64,000 nucleotides of DNA, taken from the NCBI RefSeq assembly GCF_000218685.1, contig NW_006763292.1:124001-188000 (forward strand). Direction: 5' to 3'. The DNA comes from Serpula lacrymans var. lacrymans S7.9 (lineage: Eukaryota; Basidiomycota; Agaricomycetes; Boletales; Serpulaceae). Positions 1 to 9,893 of this stretch are shown one piece after another. The first letter of the stretch is position 1. Each line of letters opens with the position of its first letter. The translations under genes and the position numbers were made by a program. A model generated the notes under the pieces. That model was given only the letters and a program-made list of their open reading frames with translations. It was not told the DNA's origin and did not search any database.

Positions 1-60
1 ACATGGAACAGTCCCATCTATTTACATAGGTCCTGTCCCTATACACATAGGGATGGTCCC
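1..60. repeat. Left arm of a long-range inverted repeat
   Basis: This arm matches the reverse complement of 6659-6716 over about 55 bp, including the shared core CAGTCCCATCTATTTACATA, with only a few mismatches. The arm begins at the window edge, so its true outer end may lie to the left. The two arms enclose 6.7 kb that includes the Tc1/mariner element. Confidence 0.7.
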
Positions 61-462
61 TTCAAATATTACATTCCACCTGGTGCCAGACATTAATGGG
101 ATAAGACCACAAATGCCAGCTATTTAATTTGCAGGTTACATAATAATTCCCACAGGTGTGCACTATGTGGATTGGGTGGACTGAAAGTAGATGGTGCAGA
201 CTAAATACAGATTATATGGACTATATAGATTGTGTGGACAAATAATCGAGAAGTGAATTGGATAATAATAAGTAATACAGGACAGATTTGAGTGTGGAAA
301 ATGATGGAAATATGTATCTAGCCAAAATAGGAACTATGCAGTGATACAGCATAGCAAAACACAGAATAAAATAAGCATTTGCATATTTTAAAGCTAATAG
401 AGCAATAAGTAACTTTTGATGCAATTATAGAATACTTTCTTGAGAGAATTATTTTAATCTAG

Positions 463-596
463 GTGCATATGGGACAGGACCTAATCAGATATTGGATGAG
501 CCCTAGTGTATGTGGGACAAGACCTAGGCATATGTGGGATGAGACCTAGATGTATATGGGACAAGACCTACACACATATGGGATGAGACCTAGGCA
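463..596. repeat. Degenerate minisatellite with GGGAC/GGGAT-AGACCTA units
   Basis: About five degenerate units of roughly 25-30 bp share the pattern TATGTGGGACAAGACCTAG. Similar units recur at about 6050-6130, and a related longer unit fills 29.6-31.1 kb. No reading frame is conserved through the units. Confidence 0.6.
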
Positions 597-2247
597 TTAC
601 TTGGGAGTTTGATATTTCTTTCCAAGGCCTGTCAGTGATAAGGGCAACAGTAATAGTGGATAACCTTTGAGCGTGGCACTAAAGATGATGTAACATTGTA
701 CAGATGTGGGTCCTGGCATTGTTGAAGGTCTACAGTATTATTACAGGGACTATGTTGTCTGTTTCAGTTTTTGCAAGTTGTAACAATATTTGCCAATGTT
801 ATTTCAGAAGAAGGCAATAAACAGCTTCTGGCATAACAGGGACTTAAGTCTTGATTCCATCAATATCAATTCTCAGCATTTTTAAACATCCAACCATAAG
901 TTGAGAAGGTCTGCTGGCTATCTGCGTTCTCATACCTATTTGTTGGTTACTGGGTGCAATCATTTTATTCTGGAGATCCTCATATATGATGAAAATTTCT
1001 GATTGTTTGTCCAAGAAGTGGAGTTCCTGATGAATTACATTGAGGTTGACTTCTGACTTCTATAAAGATGTAGTGTGCTCCACTTTTGGTGGGAGTAGAG
1101 AAGCCTTTTAGCATAATAGCATTGACTTATGCTCTAGGTGTTGATAAGAGATTTTGTTGGGTATTGTAGTTGTCAACCAATTCCTTCCACAAGTTGAAGC
1201 TAATACACAATGGTGACACTATAGACCACTATGTTCAGTAATTTCTTATAAACATGTTTTTTATACATCTGACCTCGCTACCTTGAATTCATATATAAAC
1301 ATCAGTGTGAGTTTATTGTGACTGAGAATATCTGTGGAGATGAAATCAAGGGTGCTGGTTTTAGTAGCATATAGATCTTTTCTAGTTAGACTGTTGTTTA
1401 GTCTTTTGTCATTTTTTTAATGGACTGGGTGCATTTGCATTTAATTTTATTGTAGCTAGTGTAGCTGCACTCTGATCTTTATCTAGCTTATCTTGTACAG
1501 TGACCATAGTAGCTTATTGTCAACAATATTGAAAAATAAATATTGATGTTGTCAGATTTGGGCAGACCTAGCATTTTAAGGAGTCGTTGGCTTAGCTGCA
1601 GATATATTGTTGAGTGGTCCTCTGAATTGTTTATCAAATGAGGTTTCAGATCCTCTAGAATTCAAAGGAATAGCTGTTCTATTAGTTATTTGAAGATATT
1701 GCCTTTCTCAGATGATTATATATATATAAATACATTCCCAGATTACACTATAGTCTCAAATGTAATAGCTAGAAGAATTTTAGAAGTGGCAGTTAGGTAA
1801 GTTTGACTGGGTTTTGTAAGGATATTCCTGGGTTGTCAGTGGAAAATTTTGTTTGAAAATATTGCTACAGTGATGTTGAGATAAAAGTAGGAGCTACACT
1901 TATATAGCTATAAATACAAAGCATATAAGACAAATATAATACACTGAATGGATAGGGTCACCAACATTTAGCAAATGTATTTTGGTAGTAAGATCCTCAA
2001 CTTCTGTAATTGTGGACTTGTTCTTTGAGGATCCAAATGCTATGGTTTTGGTGTATATTTCTTGGTATTTATATATTTAAAATGATAGCTTTCTTAAAAT
2101 GGTGAATTTTGTACTGTTGTTGGCTCCAGGGTATTGTTTATAGTGTTGCCACAGTTTGGTTATAGATGGGTTTTATTTAGTTGTTATTAGTTAAGCCCTA
2201 ATCTGGTTTATAAAATCTATAGAAACCACAGTTTCAGTTTAATATTA
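597..2247. other. AT-rich intergenic sequence, no gene seen
   Basis: There is no open reading frame with recognisable motifs on either strand. The base composition is strongly AT-rich with scattered TA-rich runs (for example near 1708-1722). Confidence 0.5.
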
Positions 2248-2328
2248 CAGCTGATTCGGAAAACATTGGTTGCACCAACTTTTTCTCTTGTGTCTGTTCT
2301 AGCTTAGTAATATGATCTGAATTCCAAA
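2248..2328 (+). repeat. Left terminal inverted repeat of the Tc1/mariner element
   Basis: It starts CAGCTGATTCGGAAAACATT and ends GAATTCCAAA. It pairs with 4937-5017 with roughly ten mismatches over 81 bp. Confidence 0.88.
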
Positions 2329-2399
2329 GATGGAAACAACGTGGAATCCCAGCAGCTGCAAACATGTAACCCATCAATAACACTTTGCTATTGACTACC

Positions 2400-3479
2400 A
2401 TGCCCTACAGACAGATCAGCAAGGATATCAAAGAGCGCACTTTTTGGTTAATAGAGCATAACTACATCCCATCCGACATCTGCAACATTTTTGGAATCTT
2501 TGAGCGTTCCCTTTGCCACTGGCAGGCCAATCAAGAAGCATTTGGCTCTGTAGCACCTCCTATGTACCCCACTCAAGGCCGCCCATATATCCTTGGTGCA
2601 AACCAAGCCAAGAGGATATATTTGCTGCTTGAAGACACCCCAGAGATGTACCTGGACAAAATTCAAGACTGGTTAGCCCTTGCACATGATGTGCACATAT
2701 TGAAGACCGCTCTTTTTGAACATATTAGAGATGTAGGGCTAACTTATAAGGTTCTACAAAAAGCAGCAGCAGAAAGGGATAAAATTTGGAGAAAGGAGTG
2801 GTTGAAGGACATCAATACACACTTTACAGCCAGCCAGTTCGCCATGATTGACAAAACCAGCAAGGATGACCGGACAATTTATCAACACTACAGACGGCTG
2901 CACAAAGGTTGTCATGCTGCGGTTCAGGCTAATTTTGTTTAGGGAGAACACTACAGCTTAGTAGCAGCACTCACACTCAACAGATATCTGGCCATAAACA
3001 TAGTCCATGGTTCTGTCAATGGTGAGGATTTTTTCGATTTTATTGTAAATGATGTGGTACATTTTTTTTGTTTATATTTATGCTCATCATTCTAACATGT
3101 TACAGCTGTCTGTGATGAACCCGTATCCTCAAGATAAAAGCATCATTATACTTGACAACTGTGCAATACACAAAATGAACGCTGTCCGTGAAGTTGTAGA
3201 AAGTGTAGGGTGTGTGTTGATCTTTTTGCTGCCATACTCCCCAGACTTGAATTCAATTGAAGAGAGCTTTAGTTGTGGTACAATTTTCTCTTTTTAGCCT
3301 GCGTTTTAGGCTAATACTTGGTTTTTTTAGTCAAAATCTGAATCCGCTGTAACTATGTTCGCATTCAAGAACACGAGTATCCCAAAGTCGCTTTGCTTGA
3401 GGCTGCACATACTGTGACAGCTGACAAGGCTCAAGAGTGGTTTACGCACCCCGGATATAATGTAGAAACTGTATTTTAG
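2400..3479 (+). pseudogene. Tc1/mariner DDE transposase, three exons, two in-frame stops
   Basis: Exons 2400-3056, 3106-3277 and 3331-3479 join through GT-AG introns of 49 and 53 bp into 326 codons, close to the usual length for the family. The N-terminal third is a helix-turn-helix region starting MPYRQISKDIKERTFW. The DDE core is visible: first Asp in FAMIDKTSKDDRTIYQHYRR, second in IILDNCAIHK, and the third acidic residue in PYSPDLNSIEESFS. The start is the ATG at 2400, just inside the left repeat. The stops are TAG at 2940 (before GEHYSLVAAL) and TGA at 3340 (exon 3); the second is one transition away from CGA. Transposases of this family cut and paste DNA at TA sites. The splicing is my inference from frame continuity. 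Confidence 0.88.
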
Positions 3480-3562
3480 TGTATGTTGGCCATTTTCTGT
3501 GTAAAAATGCACAAAACAATGTTGTATTGTCCAATTACAGGTGTAAATGAGTGTATGTAAGA

Positions 3563-4628
3563 CTAAATATGGTGATCTTTCTTATGTCTATGGTAGGCCT
3601 TCAAAACATGAGCCCATGCGAGAGGCTTGAATCCTGCTTCCCTATGCTGTTGTTCTGTAACAGCCTCCAGATTGTCTCCCACCATGAAACCCAACCAATC
3701 CAAGCTACTTTTGACATCTTTACCAAGCTTATACAGCTCACAAAACAACAAGAGGCTGCAAGATTTGATTAGCGGGGATGACAAATGGTTCATTTCTTCA
3801 ATTTCTTCTTTTTGTGGGCTGAATCTGACAAAATGCGACTCTACACCATGCATACCCATGCCCATACTCATTCCTGGACTAATGCACATTCCCGCACCCA
3901 TTCCCACACTCATTCCCACACACATTCCACCCATTGGCATACCAAATCCCATTGGAAAAGTGGTTAGAGGGTTGTAACCAACAAATGGAGAGAATGCAAG
4001 AGGATTAGCAGATGGATTGAAGTAGGGAAATTGTATTGAGGATGGGAGTGGTGCGGTGGTGGCTTTTGCAGCAGGAGATAGGGGGGCCTCTTTTCTGTCA
4101 AGGTATATACATTCAACGCTTGTTTTGCTTTGAACAACAGTGATTCAGTAGGGATTTTTTCAAGTGTAGCATCACCTTTCAATATAGCAGCGGCCCAAAC
4201 CATACAGTGGGGGTATTTCAGTTCAAAATGTAGGTCACTGGCCCGGTGGTGGAAACATGTAATGCTCTTATGCATAACGCACAAGCCAGGCTTTTATTTG
4301 TTCAGTATTTTACTAGCTAAATCCTCTAGTTAGTTGTCTAGCTTCCGCTGAAACATTGTGATAAGTATGCTAAACTAGTACACCAGACTATAATCACCTT
4401 TTCCGTAGTCAGTCCACCCTCAACTTCCCAATTATACCCGTCCTCGCCTTCAATCTGAGTGGCCTGTGCAACAGACAGGGGCTGGAGCAGGAGCAGGGGT
4501 AGAGGGATGAGAATGGCCAGTTCAATTGGCAGAATAGCGGGTTTGATTGGTGCCCTATGCACCAGCGGATATGGTGGGTAGATGGCTTGAATATCGGCCT
4601 CATCTAGGCTATCCTCACTGTTGGGCAT
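3563..4628 (-). pseudogene. Second (accessory) gene of the Tc1/mariner element, function unknown
   Basis: This gene runs toward the transposase gene and lies wholly inside the inverted repeats. The likely start is the ATG at 4628 (MPNSEDSLDEADIQAIYPPY); an intron with a GTGATT donor and TTTCAG acceptor seems to lie near 4350-4405. The middle part (about 4255-4130) contains LHFELKYPHCMVWAAAILKG. The last 129 codons (3952-3563) begin with a Gly-Met repeat and end in a helical stretch, LGKDVKSSLDWLGFMVGDNL through REAGFKPLAWAHVLKAYHRH, resembling a small SAM-like domain. Frameshifts or unrecognised introns separate these blocks, so the exact exon structure is uncertain. I recognise the arrangement as recurrent in basidiomycete elements but know no function. 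Confidence 0.55.
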
Positions 4629-4936
4629 ATCTTGGAGGATAGAGATGGGAGGGATGGTGTTAGGATCACTATTTCTAGCTTGTAAGTCAATGATTCACGG
4701 AACAAGAAGGGTAAAATGGCACTTACAACCTTGGAGCAAGATCATGACATGGCGGCAGCAGGGAGCTTTGTTCTTGAGTGTAAGGAATCATTTCTAAAGA
4801 GTGGTAGTGGCAGCACCTAACAATGTGACAAGATTCTCATTAGCAAAGAGTAGGGACTTTATACTACAAGGAACATGCTAGACTGCAGGCTGCAGCACGC
4901 TATAGTACATACTAGAGATTCCACCTTATTTCTTTT

Positions 4937-5017
4937 TTTGGAATTCAGATCATATTACTAAGCTAGAACAGACGCAAGAGACAAAGTTGGCGCAGCCAAC
5001 ATTTTCCAAATCAGCTG
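4937..5017 (-). repeat. Right terminal inverted repeat of the Tc1/mariner element
   Basis: It is the reverse complement of 2248-2328 with scattered mismatches and is followed directly by TA at 5018-5019. Confidence 0.88.
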
Positions 5018-5911
5018 TAACTTATCACTAATTTCAAACTAGGACAGCACTTTTTTTGCTTATGCTACTTCTTTTGCCGGTCAGGTTGATGAAACTATTA
5101 GTCATCTGCAAAATGTTCTCACTCAAGTAAGTTCTTTCTATTTGTTCTCCACCAGTGTCTTTGTCATTGCTAAAATCCTCATTCTTCACTCACTATTAGT
5201 GCCTATTAGCTCCCAAGTGCTAAGCCATTGGACTTTACTAGATGATCAAAGCTGACAAGTAAGGGTTGGGATATTAGAATAGTCAAGGTCAAATCCTATT
5301 AGCCTTGTTAGACAACATACATCCTGAGTTTGTATTGGACAAAGGCTGGTAGCTCAGTTGGTAGAGCACCACTATATATAAGTAGAGGTCCTGGGCTCAA
5401 TCCCCAGCTGGTCCACTTTGCTTTCATGCACTTCCTGTGGTCAGGTGACACTTAGAGGTCGCATGCTAAAATCTAATATGGGACAGGCCATTTCAAGTTA
5501 GGCTTATTGAAGTTATCCCAAGTGGATTTAGCTGTGTATATGGGGTAGTTATGTAGGTCACATCCCAGATATTAGTATATATTAGACTAGTTTGATACTA
5601 AGACACTAATATATGCAATAAGTAACTCTCTTATTTGTTACTCATATGCTTAGTTGGCTTGGAAATCTTGGGAAAGGGATAATTAATAAAATTTTGATTT
5701 TATGTGGCTGTATGGTTGTATAATTTTTGCTGAGCATATTCAGATCTTCCAAAGCCACATAGGATTTTTCTATGGTTCTCCCCAATTGGAGATATGATAT
5801 TCTAACTACTCAATAGTGCCCTCCATAGTCCTCCCTAACAATATGAACTCTGCCTAGGTAACAGGCTTTATTCTAGACCTAAACATATATAAGATGGGAC
5901 TTAAGTACATA
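5018..5911. other. AT-rich intergenic sequence apart from one tRNA-like sequence
   Basis: No coding motif is seen. The only structured item is the tRNA-like sequence at 5344-5414. Confidence 0.4.
5344..5414 (+). other. tRNA-like sequence (box A and box B present), probably tRNA-derived
   Basis: The D-arm/box A part TAGCTCAGTTGGTAGAGCA is canonical. The T-arm CTGGG-CTCAATC-CCCAG folds perfectly and contains box B. The acceptor stem pairs poorly and the anticodon stem (around ACT/AGT with an ATATATA loop) is degenerate, so I do not call it a functional tRNA. It may be a tRNA pseudogene or the head of a SINE; no repeat body was identified. Confidence 0.5.
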
Positions 5912-6049
5912 CACTGTGAGGATCAACTTATATGAGCTCAGCTTATATGCTGAAGATATTGGATATCTGTGTTTTGATTGGCTGAAAAAAGCTAAAATTG
6001 AATATTTTCAGCATATAAGCTGGGCTTATATAAGTCAATCCCCACAGTG
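5912..6049. mobile_element. 138-bp MITE with CACTGTG termini and 3-bp target duplication
   Basis: The two arms (about 5912-5963 and 5998-6049) are nearly perfect inverted repeats of about 50 bp starting CACTGTGRGGATYRACTTAT, separated by a short spacer. ATA occurs on both sides (5909-5911 and 6050-6052). CACTG ends with a 3-bp duplication fit the CACTA/EnSpm superfamily, to which the Plavaka transposases in this window also belong. There is no coding capacity. Confidence 0.8.
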
Positions 6050-6052
6050 ATA

Positions 6053-6658
6053 TGGGATAAAACATTACTCTATACATGTGGGACAATGTCCAAGTGCATA
6101 TAGAATGAGACCTTTATACATGTGGGAGAATATACAATCTAATACATGGTATGGCATAGGCTCTTTTTTCACTTGGGATAATATTTGAAACAGTGTTGGA
6201 TTTTAACTGATGAGTTAACAAGTAGAGAGAAAAAAACAAGGCAATATAGGTGAACTATGTTTGTGTATTCACCAAGTAACAAGACTAAATGTCAAAAACT
6301 TGTTGAAAAGTTATTTAGGTAGTTTATCATATTCTGCCTTTAGATAAGAGATAGTTATATGGCCTAATTTCTTATTGTCAATGAAATTCAAGTTATTCAA
6401 GGTCTACTAGAAACCAGATATAAGTAGATTTTTTCATGTTGCATTTGTCCAGTTTGTTAAGGCAGTATCACCTGCTGGACTAATCTTGCTTTCATCAACT
6501 ATTTCCCACAGCTTTCACAGAAAGATGGTGGGACAAAATATTATTAGATTATGTGTGCTAATGAGAATTACAAAATGTAAAGATAATAGAGTAGGTGTAT
6601 TTTTGGGATATGATTATGAGAAAATAAAATAAGTGATTACAGATAACACATCATATAA
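6053..6658. other. AT-rich non-coding stretch with minisatellite remnants
   Basis: Units like those at 463-596 (TACATGTGGGACAATGTCC) appear at about 6050-6130. Nothing else is recognisable. Confidence 0.4.
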
Positions 6659-6716
6659 AGGGATATTCCTTTGTATAGGGACAGGGCCTATGTAAATAGA
6701 TGGGACTGTCCCATGT
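6659..6716. repeat. Right arm of the long-range inverted repeat
   Basis: It is the reverse complement of 1-60. Beyond 6716 no match can be tested, because the left arm begins at the window edge. Confidence 0.7.
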
Positions 6717-6760
6717 TAAATATGTCTGGTCCCTAATGACTATAGGTAGACCATAAAAAG

Positions 6761-6840
6761 GGGGATCTTAGCCCCAACCTTTTGGTGAGGATGATCAAGC
6801 TAAGAGCCCCAATTTTTTGGCTGTCTGAAGTGGTTTGATA
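6761..6840. repeat. Dispersed repeat with internal inverted repeat, copy 1
   Basis: This copy and 32071-32157 share CTTAGCCCCA-CCTTTTGGTGA-ATGATCAAGCTAAGAGCCCC with few changes. CTTAGC near the start and GCTAAG further on could form a hairpin. No coding frame is seen. Confidence 0.6.
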
Positions 6841-7724
6841 ACCGCTTAATCACTAGTGCAGTTTTTCTGTCTTGTAAATGAGCATTTCTATTTGATTTAC
6901 ACATTTGCCAGCTAGACGTGGTCACCAAGATGACGACTTTTGGTTACTTGCTTCCCCCCCTCCTAGAAACAGGCCTTGAATGAGGCTCCTGAGTTCAAGC
7001 CCAGTGAAAACCGGCTCTACAGAAATTGAGTACAATCAAGTGAAATCTAGTGCACCATTATGACTAGATTTCCATAGAAATATGATACTCTTTTGTAGAA
7101 TAAATCTCAGCAAATCGAGTGAAATAGAAAATATTAATTGGAACAGATTGCAATAGATTTTAATAGATTATATAGTTGTCCAACATGTGAAAACATATCT
7201 GAATCCAATATACATTTTTCTTATAAAAATGCTACTGAGAGAACAGAAGGGATTGAAATATTATAGAAAAACCCAGAACTATATGTTAAAGTAGGGTGGT
7301 GTCAAGAAAACGCCCTAGTTCATCCTGCAACTTTGTTTTTGGACACATTTGTGACAGCTTCTTTCTTTTGACAAATAATACTATCATGAGCTAGAGACCA
7401 CAGAATGAAAATTACAATACGCACATGTGCTTTGGTAGCCTGTGCTGTACATTCTTCATAGAGCTATGGGATATTGTTTAACATAGTCAGTGGCTTTGTT
7501 TCTCGATAGAAAAATGTGTATATACCTTCTTCACCTGGGTATTGAGGCTGTTGTAATATATCTTGTACTCTTCTGTAGCTCAGTTGGGAAACTCCTTGAC
7601 CCAGTCATGAGCACAAATATTTCCAGGTGGGTTTTTGTGCCGCTCAAAGAAAGAGTTCAAAAAAAAGTGTATGGCTTTAACAAATACATACAAAGGTGTG
7701 TTGTAGTTTCCAGGCGGCATCCTA
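6841..7724. other. Non-coding or unrecognised flank of the Plavaka relic
   Basis: Some of this may be the decayed 3' end of the minus-strand Plavaka gene. I see no clear motif and no terminal repeat of that element. Confidence 0.3.
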
Positions 7725-8468
7725 TTAGGCATTTTTTACAGCAGGTGGGTTCCCCCTTGTGGAGTTTGGGACCACTACAGAGGCTGGCTCTATTGCACTT
7801 AAGGGTATGAGTGGTGACTTGGAGCTACCATGGATGGCATCCGCAACAGCCAGTGTGTGGCCTCTCTGAGAGAGATTGGCATACAGATTTGAGGGTTGAT
7901 GAAATTCTTGCCCTAGGTTTCCTAATTGTCCATTGAGATGAACAAATACCCAGGCCATTTGCGACAACATCTGGACCAAGATATCAAGCGGTATCTAAAC
8001 ATGGTTGTACAAAATGGAGACAATCTGTTCATTGCTGGTAGTACAAAAGCTCAAATTCAGCAGAGAATTTGAGCACCTTTTTGTGTGCCTGTTGTAAATT
8101 TGATGTGGATATCCGGTGTTTGTTGAATATTTGAACACAAAAAACAAGTTTGCAAAAATTTCTCCAGTACTTCTCTGGGAGAATGCCATACAAGATACCA
8201 GGGCACAGTCCATAGATGTATAAGAAAAACTCCCAGGCCTTGTATCTGCTGGTGATCTTCTCAGCTGGGTTTTGTCGTGGACAATCAAATGAACCTGGAA
8301 GATGGGATGTACTATCGACAATGGCTTTTCCGTGTGTTTTCCATGTGTCTCCTACTAATACTCCCCAATTCCAGCTGCCCTTATTGCTGGTTGTCTCACA
8401 GTCAATGGTTTTCCACCACAAGCTGATGAGAAGGTCAGGTATATTTAGCGCAATAAGGTGCATAATGT

Positions 8469-8693
8469 GATAAAATTGGATAATGACCAGACCAGGGATT
8501 GAACCTGGAACCTTCTGGATACATGCCAGCTGCTCTACCAATTGAGCTATATGGCCAAGGTTATACAATGTAGGATCGTAAACATGACATGCAACCACGG
8601 ACATCTTACACAGAATAGCTGCTGCATACTGGGCTGGCTTACAAATCAGAGGTATTATCCTATGGGGTATTGGTATGTCAGAGTATATTCTAA
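8469..8693 (-). mobile_element. 225-bp insertion with an 8-bp target duplication inside the Plavaka gene
   Basis: CATAATGT flanks the insertion on both sides (8461-8468 and 8694-8701). Removing the insertion and one duplicate restores the continuous Plavaka reading GSNIM-HLIALNI, which fits the conserved family motif. The insertion has no obvious inverted terminal repeats and carries a tRNA-like sequence on the minus strand at 8485-8556. It could be an unusual SINE or a non-autonomous element with 8-bp duplications. The insertion event is well supported; the class is open. Confidence 0.8.
8485..8556 (-). other. tRNA-like sequence inside the 225-bp insertion
   Basis: On the minus strand, box A reads TAGCTCAATTGGTAGAGCA and the T-arm CCAGG-TTCAATC-CCTGG is perfect. 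The acceptor stem pairs at most positions. The anticodon arm CTGG-CATGTAT-CCAG lacks the invariant U33, so a working tRNA is unlikely. It lies close to the 3' end of the insertion, not at the 5' end where SINE heads normally sit. Confidence 0.6.
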
Positions 8694-9479
8694 CATAATG
8701 TTGGATCCAAATGTTTTTGGGATGCCAAAATGGTGACGAGGCAACGGTCTAAGAAAAATACTTGGTTTGGATATGCCCATTTCCAGACGGTGTTTCTTGT
8801 ACTGAGTGGCATTCAGAGAGACAACAAGGTATTGTAAGTTGGCTTGATATGTCGTTAGTGAGCTCGGAAGTACCTGGCAAAAGTCAATTTCATTGTGGTC
8901 ATAATTGTGTGGCTTAAACAGTGCTGGATAATAGTGCGTTTCTCCTGGTTTGTGACGACCTTTTTGCTCGCACATTGCTTTACAGCTATTTTTCCCATGA
9001 TACCCTACAAAACCATTGCAATATACCAAACCTGGTCCATTAGATATGGCAATGGCAATGAACAGGTTTGAGATATAGTAAACATCCCTTAAAGCATCCC
9101 AGATTGGGAGGCCCTTGCTTTGAACTGCAGCAATGTGATAGAATCCGAGGAAAATGAACGAGTCAAGAATTTTTGGTTTGATTGGCCCAGGGATGAAACC
9201 GCCAGGCAGCATGTACTTCTTCTTGTGCCAAACATCAGGTGGGTGGACCATGACTACCCAGATATAGATCCAGCAGTCAGAAGGTTTGTTCTGAAACAGT
9301 TGGGCACTGTCAAGTGAAATCATAAGAACCCTGTTTTCAGAGCGTATACTGCCATCCTTAACAGTGTCAAGATAATCCTGGCCATAAAAGAAGTCATTAT
9401 AGGATAGCAGGCTATTGTTGTCTCCGCTGAGTGATTCAAAGATTTTGGCTGTGGTGCGTGCACGATAACCCATGCTGTT

Positions 9480-9893
9480 TGTTATGATACACAATTTTTG
9501 GACCTTTAAATTTCATTCTCCACTTTAACTTTTTTTGTAAATTTCACACACTGTGCCATGCGGCACTTTCCTTTTGTTCAAAATTTCACTTTCTCGTGCT
9601 GCACTGCTTTCCTTCACTCTTAGCTACAAGTCTCTCACAGAGTGGAGCTGGTCACACGGGCTGTGCCCTATGACATCATCAGCCACTGCCTTCATCAACT
9701 GTATAGTACACATGTACAAATAGCCTGTAGATGTATATAAACCCCAATATATCAAGGAGACTCCTCAGCGAGTCCTCCTGTTGTTTACCCACAGCAAACT
9801 CGGTCCTACCATAAGAGAGATTATCCTCTCCTCCATCCACCACTCTCTGCTTGTCTTGTTGTATGCCAGAGTATACAAACTTTGGTTGTTACA
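9480..9893 (+). mobile_element. Solo LTR of the second Gypsy family (414 bp)
   Basis: It runs from TGTTATGATACAC to GGTTGTTACA and is homologous along its length to the LTR at 59699-60099 in reverse orientation. A TATA-like TGTATATAAACC lies in the middle. It splits the Plavaka frame between SAD and NSMGYRAR. The flanking 5-mers (CTGTT at 9475-9479, GTCAG at 9894-9898) do not match, so no target duplication is present. Confidence 0.85.

Larger units (their letters stand above)
2248..5017 (+). mobile_element. Complete Tc1/mariner-type DNA transposon with two convergent genes
   Basis: Both ends carry an 81-bp terminal inverted repeat (2248-2328 and 4937-5017) beginning CAGCTGATT at the left and its near-complement at the right. 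The element is flanked by TA on both sides (2246-2247 and 5018-5019), the target duplication expected for Tc1/mariner transposons. Inside are a DDE transposase on the plus strand (2400-3479) and a second, unrelated-looking gene on the minus strand (4628-3563). The transposase has two in-frame stops, so this copy is probably inactive but young. Ends and TA duplications are read directly; the superfamily call rests on the ends plus the transposase motifs. Confidence 0.9.

Noticed and set aside
463..596. CRISPR-like array
   Set aside because: Units are degenerate and contiguous with no unique spacers of constant length; the genome is eukaryotic.
3627..3977. Plus-strand Pro/Ile/His-rich ORF
   Set aside because: It is the antisense of the Gly-Met repeat in the minus-strand accessory gene of the Tc1 element.
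5344..5414. Functional tRNA gene
   Set aside because: Box A, box B and the T-arm are good, but the acceptor and anticodon stems do not pair properly.
7490..7810. 106-codon plus-strand ORF
   Set aside because: It overlaps the 3' end of the minus-strand Plavaka relic and lacks any motif.
8485..8556. Functional tRNA gene (minus strand)
   Set aside because: The anticodon loop lacks U33 and the sequence lies inside a recent insertion in a transposase gene.
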